Positions 8,286 through 17,390 of a stretch of DNA of 64,000 nucleotides are shown here, piece after piece (the stretch's first letter is position 1; each line of letters begins with the position of its first letter). A program made the translations under genes and the position numbers. This DNA is from Leuconostoc litchii (GTDB taxonomy: Bacteria > Bacillota > Bacilli > Lactobacillales > Lactobacillaceae): the NCBI RefSeq assembly GCF_008107645.1, contig NZ_SDGY01000001.1, positions 387,955 through 451,954 on the forward strand, given 5' to 3'. A model generated the notes under the pieces. The model had not been told where the DNA came from and ran no database searches. It worked only from the letters and a program-made list of their open reading frames with translations.

Positions 8286-9090
8286 TTTAGGAACTGAATA
8301 CGCACCCAATGCTAGAATTAAAATCATTGATTATGAAAAACCATTGTTTTTAGGGCCTTTTGAAGTAACTTTTTTGAAACTGATCATGATATACGTGGTG
8401 CTGCTGCCATTCGTATTAGTGATGGAAAACATAATTTCGTTCATAGTGGAGATAATTGATTTATTTTTACTTGAAGGCACAGAAGTTAGCTTTGATGGAG
8501 ACGATGAACTCATTCGACAAACTGAACAATCCTTACAAAGAGATTTTGCTAATATATTAAAACAAACTGAAAAGTTGGTTGTTGTTAATCCATATGAGAG
8601 AAATATCGATCGATTGCTAGCACTACAAAATACTGCGCATGAAAATGGTCGGAAACTTCTCTAGAATCACCGTGTTGCGGTTATTTTAAAAGCGATGGGC
8701 GCTAAAAACGTTCAAGAAATCGATTGGGTAAAGGTTTTATCAAAACTGGGTCATTATGTTGTTCAAAATCAATTTGATCAGTTGCATGAGTTAGATAAAC
8801 TTAACGGACAATTTTTGTACTTGCATATGAATGGTGAACCATTAGGTGAGTATGATGCTCGCTTCGTTGCGTTATCTAATTATTTAGCAATCCAACATAT
8901 AGATTTAAAGTTATTGGGCGCTAGTGGACATGCAAAACCAATGGATTTAGTGGCATTGGCTCAACGTGTAAATGCTGAACAAACAGTACCTTGGCATTCA
9001 TTTAAGCCAGAAAAAGAAGCAGCAAAATTACGTGAGGTTGATTTAAATGTTTATTTACCATTTAAAGTTGAAATTTTGGATTATAAATAA
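8286..9090 (+). pseudogene. broken beta-CASP metallo-beta-lactamase hydrolase (RNase J-like)
   Basis: Fragments of one protein lie in shifted frames: LGTEYAPNARIKIIDY and GPFEVTFLK, then after a frameshift near 8385 TDHDIRGAAAIRISDGKHN, then the first frame again from about 8455 (DLFLLEGTEVSF) with an in-frame TAG at 8662-8664 before NHRVAVILKAMGAKN and a C-terminal stretch to 9090. The HDIRGAAAIRI.DG pattern and overall layout suggest an RNase J-like or other MBL-fold nuclease. The N-terminal metal-binding HxHxDH region is absent. At least three lesions make it non-functional. Confidence 0.7.
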
Positions 9091-9156
9091 ATTTGATATA
9101 TCACAAAAAATATGTCATTATGTCAAATACAGTTATTCACAAAATCAACTTTCCTA

Positions 9157-9185
9157 TTGAATGTAAAGGCTTACAAGTTTATAAT
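9157..9185 (+). promoter_or_regulatory. promoter of butA
   Basis: TTGAAT (9157-9162), 17 bp, TATAAT (9180-9185). Predicted start about 9192, 24 bases before the ATG, which leaves room for the AAGGAGGA ribosome site at 9201-9208. Confidence 0.7.
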
Positions 9186-9215
9186 GTAGTTGTAATTAAA
9201 AAGGAGGAACTTCAC

Positions 9216-9977
9216 ATGGTTAAAGTCGCAGTTGTTACTGGCGGTGGTCAAGGTATCGGAGCAGGAATTGCAAAGCAACTTGCTTCAGATGGATTTACAG
9301 TCGCTGTTGCAGATTTAAATAAAGATAATGCAGCGAAAGTTGCTACAGAAATCGGTAATCATTCAAAGGGTTATTATGTCGATATTTCAAGTCATGATGA
9401 AATGTTTAAGCTTGTTGACGACGTAGTAAATGATTTTGGGCAGTTGGATGTTTTTGTCAATAATGCTGGAATCGCTCAAATCGCGGCTATTGTTGATGCA
9501 AAGCCTGAGGATATTACTAAAATTTTTAATATCAATGTTAACGGTACGATTTATGGGATTCAGGCTGCTGCTCAACAATTTAAGAAGCAAGGTAAAGGTG
9601 GAAAAATTATTAATGCCTGTTCAATTGCTGGACATCAAGCTGTTGAATTATTGGGTATCTACTCAGCCACAAAGTTTGCGGTTCGTGGTATAACACAAGC
9701 TTCTGCTAAGGAGCTTGCTAAAGATAAAATTACTGTTAATGCTTATTGCCCTGGAATCGTGTTAACACCAATGTGGGATCAAATTGATGCTGCCATGGCT
9801 AAAATTTATGATCGTCCACTAGGAGAAACAAAGCAAGAGTACATCGATGGTATTGCACTTGGACGTGGTGAAGAACCAGCAGATGTAGCGAACCTAGTAT
9901 CATTCTTGGCTGACGAAAAGTCAAACTATATTACTGGACAATCAATATTAGTTGATGGTGGTATTAATTACGTTTGA
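9216..9977 (+). CDS. butA: acetoin/diacetyl reductase (short-chain dehydrogenase)
   Basis: NAD(H)-dependent interconversion of diacetyl, acetoin and 2,3-butanediol in pyruvate/citrate metabolism. The frame is open from 9093, but the start is at 9216 (MVKVAVVTGGGQGIG), preceded by AAGGAGG at good spacing. This gives 253 residues, typical for the family. SDR motifs: TGGGQGIG cofactor loop, NNAG, catalytic Ser in ACSIAG and the YSATK Tyr/Lys pair, with GQSILVDGG at the C-terminus. It has its own promoter and terminator, so it is monocistronic. Preference for S or R isomers cannot be read from the sequence. Confidence 0.9.
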   Translation: MVKVAVVTGGGQGIGAGIAKQLASDGFTVAVADLNKDNAAKVATEIGNHSKGYYVDISSHDEMFKLVDDVVNDFGQLDVFVNNAGIAQIAAIVDAKPEDITKIFNINVNGTIYGIQAAAQQFKKQGKGGKIINACSIAGHQAVELLGIYSATKFAVRGITQASAKELAKDKITVNAYCPGIVLTPMWDQIDAAMAKIYDRPLGETKQEYIDGIALGRGEEPADVANLVSFLADEKSNYITGQSILVDGGINYV

Positions 9978-10022
9978 TTTCTTTGGATTGTCATAAGTTG
10001 GATAATATTTTATGATTGGATC

Positions 10023-10062
10023 AAAAAAAGAGTAGCGCGTTTGAAACGTGTTGCTCTTTTTT
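10023..10062 (+). terminator. terminator of butA
   Basis: Long stem: AAAAAGAGTAGCGCGT pairs with ACGTGTTGCTCTTTTT through three G-U wobbles, loop TTGAA, T-rich end. It could work in both directions. Confidence 0.8.
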
Positions 10063-10411
10063 GGTATTTTATAAGGCCTGTTTATAGAATAATATTGAAA
10101 ATACTTGCAAGGAAAAGATCAGGTGTTCGAGAGTGTTTGACTAATTTAAGTGTGTTTACATATTTACAATTTCAATGTCACCAATATTCTATTTAAAATA
10201 AATAATGGAAATGAGATGCAAAGAAAATTGGTATCAAGGAACGAAGATGATGAATTTTGGTGGGATTTCAAACTCTAGTCAATCAAGACGAAAAAAATTT
10301 AAATCAATTAGTTAATATTAATTTTCAGTCAAGTCAAATTGATGCTTAAATCGTCTAAATATGCGATAATGTGCTTCATAATAACAAATCAATCAAATCG
10401 AGGGAAGCAAA
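10063..10411 (+). other. intergenic region upstream of kup, no gene recognised
   Basis: AT-rich. The only reading frame with a ribosome site is a 22-codon one at 10248, which is not convincing. A GATAAT hexamer near 10364 may be the kup -10 box. No known riboswitch was recognised. Confidence 0.4.
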
Positions 10412-12451
10412 ATGTCAATGGAAAAGCAAACTAAATGGTCTTCTGCTGGCGCTTTAATTGCGCTTGGTATTGTTTATGGAGACATTGGCACATCACCGTT
10501 ATATACGATGAATTCTATATTAAGCAGTGCAAGAAGCACAGAACACTTGGATACTTTTGTCATTGGTTCGGTGTCCCTTGTGTTTTGGACATTGATGTTG
10601 ATTACCACTGTTAAATATGTATTCGTAGCTTTGAAGGCTGATAATCATGGTGAGGGTGGTATCTTTGCATTATATAGCCGTGTAAAGAATATAAAAAAGA
10701 AATGGTTACTGATTCCTGCTTTAGTTGGTGGATCTGCTTTGTTGGCAGATGGAACGTTAACGCCAGCGGTAACAGTTACGACTGCGATTGAAGGCCTGAA
10801 AGGGCAACAACTAGGACCCGTATTATTTCCAAATAATCAAACACTAGTAGTTGTTGTGGTGTCTATTCTTTTGTTAATAATATTTATATTTCAAAAAGCC
10901 GGTACTAAAAAAATTGGTAACATATTTGGTCCGGTCATGCTGGCATGGTTTGCGTTTATTGGTATTTTTGGTTTAATAAATATTTTTAATGATGTTGCTA
11001 TTCTTAAAGCTTTATCGCCAACATATGCAATTAATGTGCTATTCAGTTCAGAAAATAAAACTGGTATTTTTATTTTGGGCAGTGTATTTTTAGCTACTAC
11101 TGGTGCTGAAGCATTGTACTCTGATATGGGGCATGTTGGAAAGCAAAATATCTATATTAGTTGGCCGTTTGTGTATACCATGTTAATTTTGAATTATATG
11201 GGACAAGGCGCATGGATTATGTCACACGTCGAACATCGTAATTTATTGCAACAATCTTCAAATCCATTCTTTGAAATATTGCCTGGTGGCTGGCGAATTG
11301 TTGGCATCGTATTAGCCACTTTAGCCGCAATTATAGCTTCACAGGCATTGATTTCTGGTGCTTATACATTAGTTAGTGAAGCCATTAATTTGAAAGTTAT
11401 TCCTCGGCTGCACACTTTTTATCCAAGTGAAATCCGAGGACAGATGTATATTGGAGCTGTTAACTGGTTGCTCTGCGTAATTGGCTTAATTATTGTATGG
11501 GCATTCCAAACTTCACACAATATGGAAGCTGCGTATGGGTTATCCATAACTATCACAATGTTAATGACAACCATATTGTTGTATCAATTTATAAATCAAA
11601 ACCATAAAAAATTGCGAGCTATCTGCTTTGCTATATTATTCGGAGCTATTGAAGTTGTATTCTTGATTGCTAGTTTAGGCAAGTTTTTACATGGCGGCTA
11701 TGCAACCTTGGTTATTATGGTTGTAATTTTAAGTATCATGATAATTTGGTATTATGGAAACAAGCGTCGTGAAGAAATTGCTAAACAAAATGATTATCTG
11801 TCGTTGAAAGACTATCGAAAACAACTCATCAATTTATCGCGAGATGATGCAGAACCAATTTTTGCAACTAATTTAGCGTATATAGCCAATGTTCATCAAA
11901 ACTACATGATAAAACGATCAGTTATATATTCTCTCATTGGTTCAAAGCCAAAAAAAGCAGAAATATACTGGTTTGTTACAATACGGGAGGCGGTTAACCC
12001 TTATGAAAAAAGTTATTCTGTTGATATGATGGGCACTAACAATATAGTACACATTATATTCAACATTGGTTTCAAAGTAGAACCGCAAATTAGTCTTTAT
12101 TTAAAACAAATTGCTAATAACTTAGTTAAGCAGGGTGTTATTGAACCACAGTTTCCGAGATATGCAATTGAAAAACATGGTAGTATTGGTGATTTTAAAT
12201 ACGTTATAGCTAATCAAAACTATGAAGATTTACTTAATTTACCAAACATGCATCCATGGGATCGTTTTATCATTGCTGGTAGACTATGGTTACAAGCCCA
12301 TACTGTAAAGCCTAGTGGATTTTATGGTTTAGAGTTAAGTGATGTGGTGGAGGAAACGGTACCGTTATTTATTGGCAATAACAATGTTAGTAGGATTAAG
12401 CTTACACAAAAATCCATTAAGAATATCGTAAAGACAGCAGAAAAACAGTAA
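10412..12451 (+). CDS. kup: Kup/HAK/KUP family potassium uptake protein
   Basis: Proton-coupled potassium importer of the cytoplasmic membrane. It has 679 residues, with about 12 hydrophobic segments up to residue 450 and a hydrophilic C-terminal domain of about 220 residues. The family signature GIVYGDIGTSPLYT lies near residue 19, followed by NHGEGGIFALY and GGSALLADGTLTPAVTV. GAGGGAAGC lies upstream of the ATG at 10412; a second in-frame ATG is two codons later. Expression control is not visible. Single gene, with the ASCH gene 40 bp downstream possibly co-transcribed. Confidence 0.93.
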   Translation: MSMEKQTKWSSAGALIALGIVYGDIGTSPLYTMNSILSSARSTEHLDTFVIGSVSLVFWTLMLITTVKYVFVALKADNHGEGGIFALYSRVKNIKKKWLLIPALVGGSALLADGTLTPAVTVTTAIEGLKGQQLGPVLFPNNQTLVVVVVSILLLIIFIFQKAGTKKIGNIFGPVMLAWFAFIGIFGLINIFNDVAILKALSPTYAINVLFSSENKTGIFILGSVFLATTGAEALYSDMGHVGKQNIYISWPFVYTMLILNYMGQGAWIMSHVEHRNLLQQSSNPFFEILPGGWRIVGIVLATLAAIIASQALISGAYTLVSEAINLKVIPRLHTFYPSEIRGQMYIGAVNWLLCVIGLIIVWAFQTSHNMEAAYGLSITITMLMTTILLYQFINQNHKKLRAICFAILFGAIEVVFLIASLGKFLHGGYATLVIMVVILSIMIIWYYGNKRREEIAKQNDYLSLKDYRKQLINLSRDDAEPIFATNLAYIANVHQNYMIKRSVIYSLIGSKPKKAEIYWFVTIREAVNPYEKSYSVDMMGTNNIVHIIFNIGFKVEPQISLYLKQIANNLVKQGVIEPQFPRYAIEKHGSIGDFKYVIANQNYEDLLNLPNMHPWDRFIIAGRLWLQAHTVKPSGFYGLELSDVVEETVPLFIGNNNVSRIKLTQKSIKNIVKTAEKQ

Positions 12452-12491
12452 CTCTATAATTATTGTTGAAACTGAAAAGGAACACATATTG

Positions 12492-12830
12492 ATGTTAATG
12501 AAACTAAATCATGAAGCATTCTTGCTAATGAAACAAGGAACTAAGACTATTGAAATTAGGTTAAATGATTCGAAGCGGGCTCAACTAAAAAAAGGACAGA
12601 ATGTTGTCTTTACTGATTTAGAAAGTGGCGAACAATTATTGGTTGATATTATTAATATTTATCGATTTAGCACATTTCTTGAATTGTATCAAAAGTTTGG
12701 TGGTATCCAAGTTGGCAGTGAGGAACATGATTCGGTAGACAAAATGGTTAGTCAAACTTATGAAATTTATTCACGAAAACAAGAACAAGATTTTGGTGTT
12801 TTGGCGATTGAGGTTAAAGTCATATTGTAG
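12492..12830 (+). CDS. ASCH-domain (PUA-like) protein
   Basis: Small protein of about 112 residues with the ASCH pattern: LMKQGTKTIEIRLNDSKR followed by LKKGQNVVFTDLESGE and a C-terminal YEIYSRKQEQDFGVLAIEV. ASCH domains have a PUA-like fold and are thought to bind RNA. Some have ribonuclease activity or amidohydrolase activity on acetylcytidine. A TTG at 12489 and ATGs at 12492 and 12498 are all possible starts; AAGG at 12477-12480 slightly favours the first two. Specific role unknown. Confidence 0.7.
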   Translation: MLMKLNHEAFLLMKQGTKTIEIRLNDSKRAQLKKGQNVVFTDLESGEQLLVDIINIYRFSTFLELYQKFGGIQVGSEEHDSVDKMVSQTYEIYSRKQEQDFGVLAIEVKVIL

Positions 12831-13204
12831 TTTATAGTATTTTTTTACTTTCGATAATATATATTATGTTAACTTGCGGATTGCATGAATTTGTCAACCC
12901 CTAAAGTAACAAATAAACTAAAAAAAATCATTTTATTTGCGCTAATCCGTTGTCGCTGTTGTGATAGCGGATTTCTTTACAATCTCATTACAGAGACTGT
13001 TTTAGTGCCATTTGTCGTTTTGCTTTTCTAAAGCTGACCAAAAATAATTTATTGTTGTTTTTGGTCCTCAATTTAGACTGCTTCAACAGTTATTTAAGCA
13101 CTTAATTCGTCTTTATCTGGTTATTATTATACGCAAAAATGCAGCTCAAAGCTATTAACTTTGAACTGTCTTAACAAGTAGCGATTTTAAGCATCTATTG
13201 ATGA
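12831..13204. other. non-coding stretch between the ASCH gene and the IS30 transposase
   Basis: No convincing gene. It contains an imperfect hairpin around AATCCG...CGGATT (about 12943-12973) and a 9 bp inverted repeat GACCAAAAA/TTTTTGGTC (13036-13044 / 13058-13066) that may be a terminator. The left terminus of the IS30 element is expected near 13150-13190. Confidence 0.4.
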
Positions 13205-14230
13205 TTAAGCTGCCATGATTCGCTTAGTAAAGACTTTTTCAGGTGTTTTGAACCTGAGCACATTTCTAGGACGCTCATTGATGTCCTGAATGGCGTTTTG
13301 AAGCTTACGTTGTGTAATCTTAGTAAAGTCATAGCCCGCAGGAAATACACGCCGTAATTCACGATTCATGCGTTCGTTTGTACCACGTTGACCTGGTGAT
13401 TGTGGATCAGCGTAATATAACTTTTTACCGTACGTATCTTCAATGCTGTAAATAAATAAACTACTGGTGAATTCTGAGCCACGATCACATGTGATACTGT
13501 CACAGACATTCTCAAACCTTGACATAAAGGTATCTATGGCTGTTTTGACATCTTCTGAATTCTTACTTTTTGCTTTGACACCAACCATAAAACGTGTTTT
13601 TCTTTCTACAAATGTGATCACAAAAGATTGGGAATCTTGAGGACTCATCACCCCATCAATTTCCCAATGACCAAACGTGGAGCGATTATTGATCACTTCG
13701 GGACGAGTGTGAATTGAACGTGTTTCAATCATCATCCGTTTATGTTCAGGATTTGACGGCTTTGCTCTGAGATGCCTGCGTCTTTTCCCTTTAAGAGGTA
13801 AATCATTGATTGTCGCACTCAAGTTGCGATTAAGTATCCAATTATAGATCGTTCGTGTACAAACACCAATTCGTGGCACACCGTGTGCAATTTGTTCTGG
13901 TGACCAATGTTTCTTTTTGAGATAATAATCAATCTTTTCACGTTTTTTAGGCGTGATTTTTGGTTGCGAATGGTGTCCTTTTGATTGATAATACTCAGCC
14001 CGTCTTGTCGCTTGCACAGGTTCATATGTATGGCGCAATATTTTCTTTTTGCCACGCCAAGTCATGACACGGGCATTACGCTGCAATTCATGTGTAATGG
14101 TAGCTCGAGGACGGTTTAGTTTCCTAGCAATTTCCGCATTGGTTTTACCCGCGTCAATCATATTTTTGATCGTGATACGCTCACTAAACTCTAAACGTGC
14201 GTATTTGGATTTGGGATTTTTTTTAGTCAT
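13205..14230 (-). CDS. IS30 family transposase
   Basis: Integrase-type DDE transposase. An N-terminal helix-turn-helix (EFSERITIKNMIDAGKTNAE, then IARKLNRPRATITHEL) precedes the catalytic core: GHWEIDGVM (first Asp), TCDRGSEF (second Asp) and GTNERMNRELRR (Glu). The start at 14230 (MTKKNPKSKYARLEF) has GAAGGAA upstream; the frame is open to 14281. 341 residues, intact. Terminal repeats were not firmly located. CTATTAAC near 13151 and CTATTGAC on the other strand near 14282 match 7 of 8 and may be the outer ends. The gene sits at the junction between housekeeping genes and the conjugative element. Confidence 0.93.
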   Translation of the reverse strand: MTKKNPKSKYARLEFSERITIKNMIDAGKTNAEIARKLNRPRATITHELQRNARVMTWRGKKKILRHTYEPVQATRRAEYYQSKGHHSQPKITPKKREKIDYYLKKKHWSPEQIAHGVPRIGVCTRTIYNWILNRNLSATINDLPLKGKRRRHLRAKPSNPEHKRMMIETRSIHTRPEVINNRSTFGHWEIDGVMSPQDSQSFVITFVERKTRFMVGVKAKSKNSEDVKTAIDTFMSRFENVCDSITCDRGSEFTSSLFIYSIEDTYGKKLYYADPQSPGQRGTNERMNRELRRVFPAGYDFTKITQRKLQNAIQDINERPRNVLRFKTPEKVFTKRIMAA

Positions 14231-14366
14231 GTGGCAATTATTCCTTCTCTCAATAAGACTATAAAATTGACATTCGGTCAATAGTTAAAATGTTAAGAAA
14301 AACAAAAGTGAACAACTGCGCAAATATTGTTATAGCAAGGTTTTAAGATGTATGTAAGGTATATAT

Positions 14367-14486
14367 GTTCGTGTATATAACACCACTATATACGCTAACA
14401 TAATGATGTATATATACACATATATAGTTACGTATATAGTGGCTAGTATATACGTGATTATGTTTGTGTTATATATACGTGTATAT
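14367..14486. repeat. nested TATATA-rich palindrome, centromere-like or operator cluster
   Basis: A 120 bp region with two nested inverted repeats: CCACTATATACG (14383-14394) / CGTATATAGTGG (14431-14442), exact over 12 bp, and outside it CGTGTATATAACAC (14370-14383) / GTGTTATATATACG (14466-14479), 12 of 14. The 15-mer at 14459-14473 recurs inverted at 29890-29904 upstream of parA. Candidate binding array for the ParA/RHH partition pair or a cruciform-forming end sequence. Confidence 0.5.
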
Positions 14487-14646
14487 TAGCCGTTAGACTG
14501 ATATTGACATTGATAACAGACTAAATTTTAAATAAAAACATTGGTTTATTTTCTCATAATATTGAGTTAATTAATTTACCTAATAGCCGTCAATTTGCTA
14601 TGTCCATCTGACTTGACAAGTACGATTGTTTATAATCGCACACAAA

Positions 14647-14668
14647 AAAGCCATCAGTGGATGGCTTT
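14647..14668. terminator. hairpin terminator
   Basis: AAAGCCATC / GATGGCTTT with AGTG loop (14647-14668), flanked by A-run and T-run, so possibly bidirectional. The surrounding 14490-14920 stretch shows no convincing gene. Confidence 0.6.
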
Positions 14669-14920
14669 ATTTGCGCAGTAAATCAGGTCTGATTGACTCA
14701 CTGTTTAACTTAAGAAAAATGTTCTGAAAAGCCATACAACAACAGTAAAATATATGAAGTGAGATATGATAATTTCTTGCAAGTTAACTGTAATAATTCT
14801 GAAAGCAAACTACTGATATTGCATGTCAAGACCTCTTCTGAACCTCTTAAATATACCACTTTGTGAAGAACAAAACAAGGTGTATTGTTCATTATTTTAT
14901 CGCTTGATAAAGACAAAACA

Positions 14921-14951
14921 AAAAAACAATGCCCTAAGGCACTGTTTTTTT
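14921..14951 (-). terminator. terminator of the adhesin/sortase transcription unit
   Basis: AAAAAACAATGCC (14921-14933) / GGCACTGTTTTTT (14938-14950), CTAA loop, immediately after the adhesin stop codon. Stem with one wobble; the minus-strand transcript ends in a U-run. Confidence 0.8.
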
Positions 14952-14952
14952 G

Positions 14953-17325
14953 TTATTTGTGGAACCACTTCTTGATTGGTTTGCGTAATCCGAATGCAGC
15001 GCCTGCTAGTGCAATCGCTGCAATCGCACCATATAACCAGCCCTTAGGCGCTTCACCATAACTTGTATTAGGCGTTGCGGGTGTATCGGGCTTTGGGGTT
15101 GGTGTCATTCCTGGCGTTTTGTTTTCAACGGTATTTGATTCTGTTTTTGAATCGTTTTCCCAAATATCATACTTATTATCAATGGTTGCGTTGTCTTTAT
15201 TAGCTACCGCATAGACATCAACGACAGGTAAAACAAATGCCTTCGTCTTATCGGCATTGGCTAACTTCAAAAAGTCTGCGTTAGCTTCTGCCGTAAAGAC
15301 ACGCGTCTTCTCATCATAGCTAATCTTGAAATATTTTGTTAGATCAGTCTTACCATCCTTTGAATAAACCTTCGCCGACTTATAATCAACTTCCTTTGCC
15401 AAGGTATCAACGTACTTGAAGACTTTCAAATCATCTGCACGGTTGGCTGGTAAATCATTAACGCTCAATGGATAAGTAATTTCTTGTCCCTTTTTGATTT
15501 CATCACCATCTATTGAGGCATCTGTATCGCCCTTTGATTCACCAGACTCAACATCCTTTTTAGGTTTAATGTCTGGTGTTGTGTTTTCAACCGTGTTTGA
15601 TTCAAATTGATCATCATTTTCCCAAATTTCGTACGTATTATCGAACTTGGCATTTGAGGTATTAGCAATCGTATAAACATCAACAATTGGCATTTCAAAG
15701 GCTTTTGTCTTGTCTGCATTAGCTAATTTCAAATAGTCTGCGGTTGCTTCAGCCGTAAACTGATGCTTTGTTTTATCAAATGTGATGTTGAAATACTTGG
15801 TCAAATCCGTCTTGCCATCTTTTGAGTAAACCTTAGCTGACTTGTAGTCCACTTCTTTTGGCAAGGTGTCAACATACTTGATTGTCTTCATATCATCAAC
15901 ACGATCTGCTGGCAAATCGGTTGCCTTCAATGAATAGGTTAATTCATCACCCTTAATGACTGACTTACCATTATCAGAGCCATCCTTATCGCCAGCATTC
16001 TCACCTGTATCGACATCTTTAGTTGGTTCTGGTGTCACAATCAAATCAGTGAGTGTATAGTCAGCTTCAACGGCGGCTGGCTTTGGTGGTTCAACAGGCT
16101 TATTAGCCACCTTCAAATTCAATTCTTCACCAAACATTGGACTAATCATACGGTTATCATTTTCGGTATATCCAGTCGACTTGGTTGTTCCTGAGTTATA
16201 CACATGTAATGTGCCACCAGTAGAAAAAGTAATTGACATAGCAGAACTCAGGTTAGAATCAGTGTTGTCATGAACACCATCATTACGAACTAAGTTATAT
16301 TTATTTGCATCAACGTTTTTGGCCACAACAGCAATGCCATTGGTTTGAATCTTACTCAAATCATCATTTTGAATATAGCCTGCGATAGGCTCATCAATAT
16401 CTGAGAAGAAGTTACCTGTCCAAATCTTTAGTGCCTTATCATTGTCATCAACAAATTGATAATCTAATTTGATATCATCTTGTGAACCAATGATGATTTT
16501 ACCAGTTGCCTTACCACCATCTTGGTCTGGGTCTTTTGGTGAAATCGCCCAAGAATTCTTGTCACCAGAGGCGTTCTTATAGACAATATTGACATTAGTG
16601 CCATCAGCTAACGTCCCAACGTTAGTTAGCTTAACTGAGCCACCTTTAGTAAAGATATAACCGCCGTTGAAATCAGTTGTTGAACCAGATTTATCAACTA
16701 GCTTTGACTTAGAACCCCAAGAAAGAATTGTCCCATCTTTCAAGTAGTGATGCTTAGCTTCTTTTTCAGAGATACCATCAGTGACAACGACGGCTTGTGC
16801 TTCATGCACCTTATCACGAGAGCCAGTCATCATGAACTTCCAACCATCAATGGATGACACACCACCTGTTGTGTTAAGACCTGTTTTATTGCTATCATCA
16901 CGATCAGGAATTAAGGCATTGGTCTTGTTATAGTCGTCCATGTCTTTTTTATACTGCGCCATCTCCTTATCATAGGCGGCATTTTTAGCTTGTTGTTCTT
17001 TCAACTTAGCATCAATAACCGCTTTTTGAGTAGCATAACCTGACTTGATTTTAGCGGCTTCTTTGGCATACTCAGAGGCTTTAATCACCTTAGTTTGCGT
17101 AGCATTTTTTGTAATCTTCATACCTGCTTTAGTGCCCGCAGCAACCGATTTATCTAAGTCACTGTGATTGACATTAACGGCTGTCCCCTTTGAATCAGAA
17201 GATTTAGAATCATCCGCAAAGATGTTATGGGTATCGAATGGATGTGCTAACCCAATAACTGCTGTGGTTGCGACCATGGCTGTCACAGCGATTACTTTTG
17301 TCTTGTTTTTAATGTTATGTGTCAT
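14953..17325 (-). CDS. large cell-surface adhesin of the conjugative element, GbpC/antigen I/II-like
   Basis: 790-residue secreted, wall-associated protein. Signal peptide 1-38 (hydrophobic VIAVTAMVATTAVIGLA). A helical Lys/Ala-rich stretch at about 60-140 is followed by a globular domain at about 150-400 resembling the glucan-binding GbpC/antigen I/II V-region. Two tandem repeats of about 145 residues follow (about 425-570 and 590-735), each with KYVDTL, VDYKSAKVYSKDGKTDLTKY and ANADKTKAF, like the isopeptide-forming C-terminal domains of SspB. The C-terminus has PATPNTSYGEAPKG, a hydrophobic segment and KKWFHK, but no canonical LPXTG. Such proteins promote mating aggregation (known for PrgB/antigen I/II relatives). 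The sortase gene lies directly upstream in the operon. Confidence 0.82.
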   Translation of the reverse strand: MTHNIKNKTKVIAVTAMVATTAVIGLAHPFDTHNIFADDSKSSDSKGTAVNVNHSDLDKSVAAGTKAGMKITKNATQTKVIKASEYAKEAAKIKSGYATQKAVIDAKLKEQQAKNAAYDKEMAQYKKDMDDYNKTNALIPDRDDSNKTGLNTTGGVSSIDGWKFMMTGSRDKVHEAQAVVVTDGISEKEAKHHYLKDGTILSWGSKSKLVDKSGSTTDFNGGYIFTKGGSVKLTNVGTLADGTNVNIVYKNASGDKNSWAISPKDPDQDGGKATGKIIIGSQDDIKLDYQFVDDNDKALKIWTGNFFSDIDEPIAGYIQNDDLSKIQTNGIAVVAKNVDANKYNLVRNDGVHDNTDSNLSSAMSITFSTGGTLHVYNSGTTKSTGYTENDNRMISPMFGEELNLKVANKPVEPPKPAAVEADYTLTDLIVTPEPTKDVDTGENAGDKDGSDNGKSVIKGDELTYSLKATDLPADRVDDMKTIKYVDTLPKEVDYKSAKVYSKDGKTDLTKYFNITFDKTKHQFTAEATADYLKLANADKTKAFEMPIVDVYTIANTSNAKFDNTYEIWENDDQFESNTVENTTPDIKPKKDVESGESKGDTDASIDGDEIKKGQEITYPLSVNDLPANRADDLKVFKYVDTLAKEVDYKSAKVYSKDGKTDLTKYFKISYDEKTRVFTAEANADFLKLANADKTKAFVLPVVDVYAVANKDNATIDNKYDIWENDSKTESNTVENKTPGMTPTPKPDTPATPNTSYGEAPKGWLYGAIAAIALAGAAFGLRKPIKKWFHK

Positions 17326-17390
17326 AATAAATATTCTCTCTTTCGATTTTTGAAGGGTGGTGATTTGCTACCCTTACTATTTAATAGGTT

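Noticed and set aside
10248-10316. 22-codon frame with a GGA-type site upstream of kup
   Set aside because: Composition is Ser/Lys-rich without a recognisable leader or toxin pattern and no promoter is evident; not enough support for a gene.
14282-14952. Possible genes between the IS30 and the adhesin
   Set aside because: Only short frames without ribosome sites; the stretch is palindromic AT-rich repeats plus two terminators.
14953-17325. Canonical LPXTG sorting signal on the adhesin
   Set aside because: The C-terminal region was read in full and contains TPNTSYGE, not LPXTG; it is therefore described as atypical.
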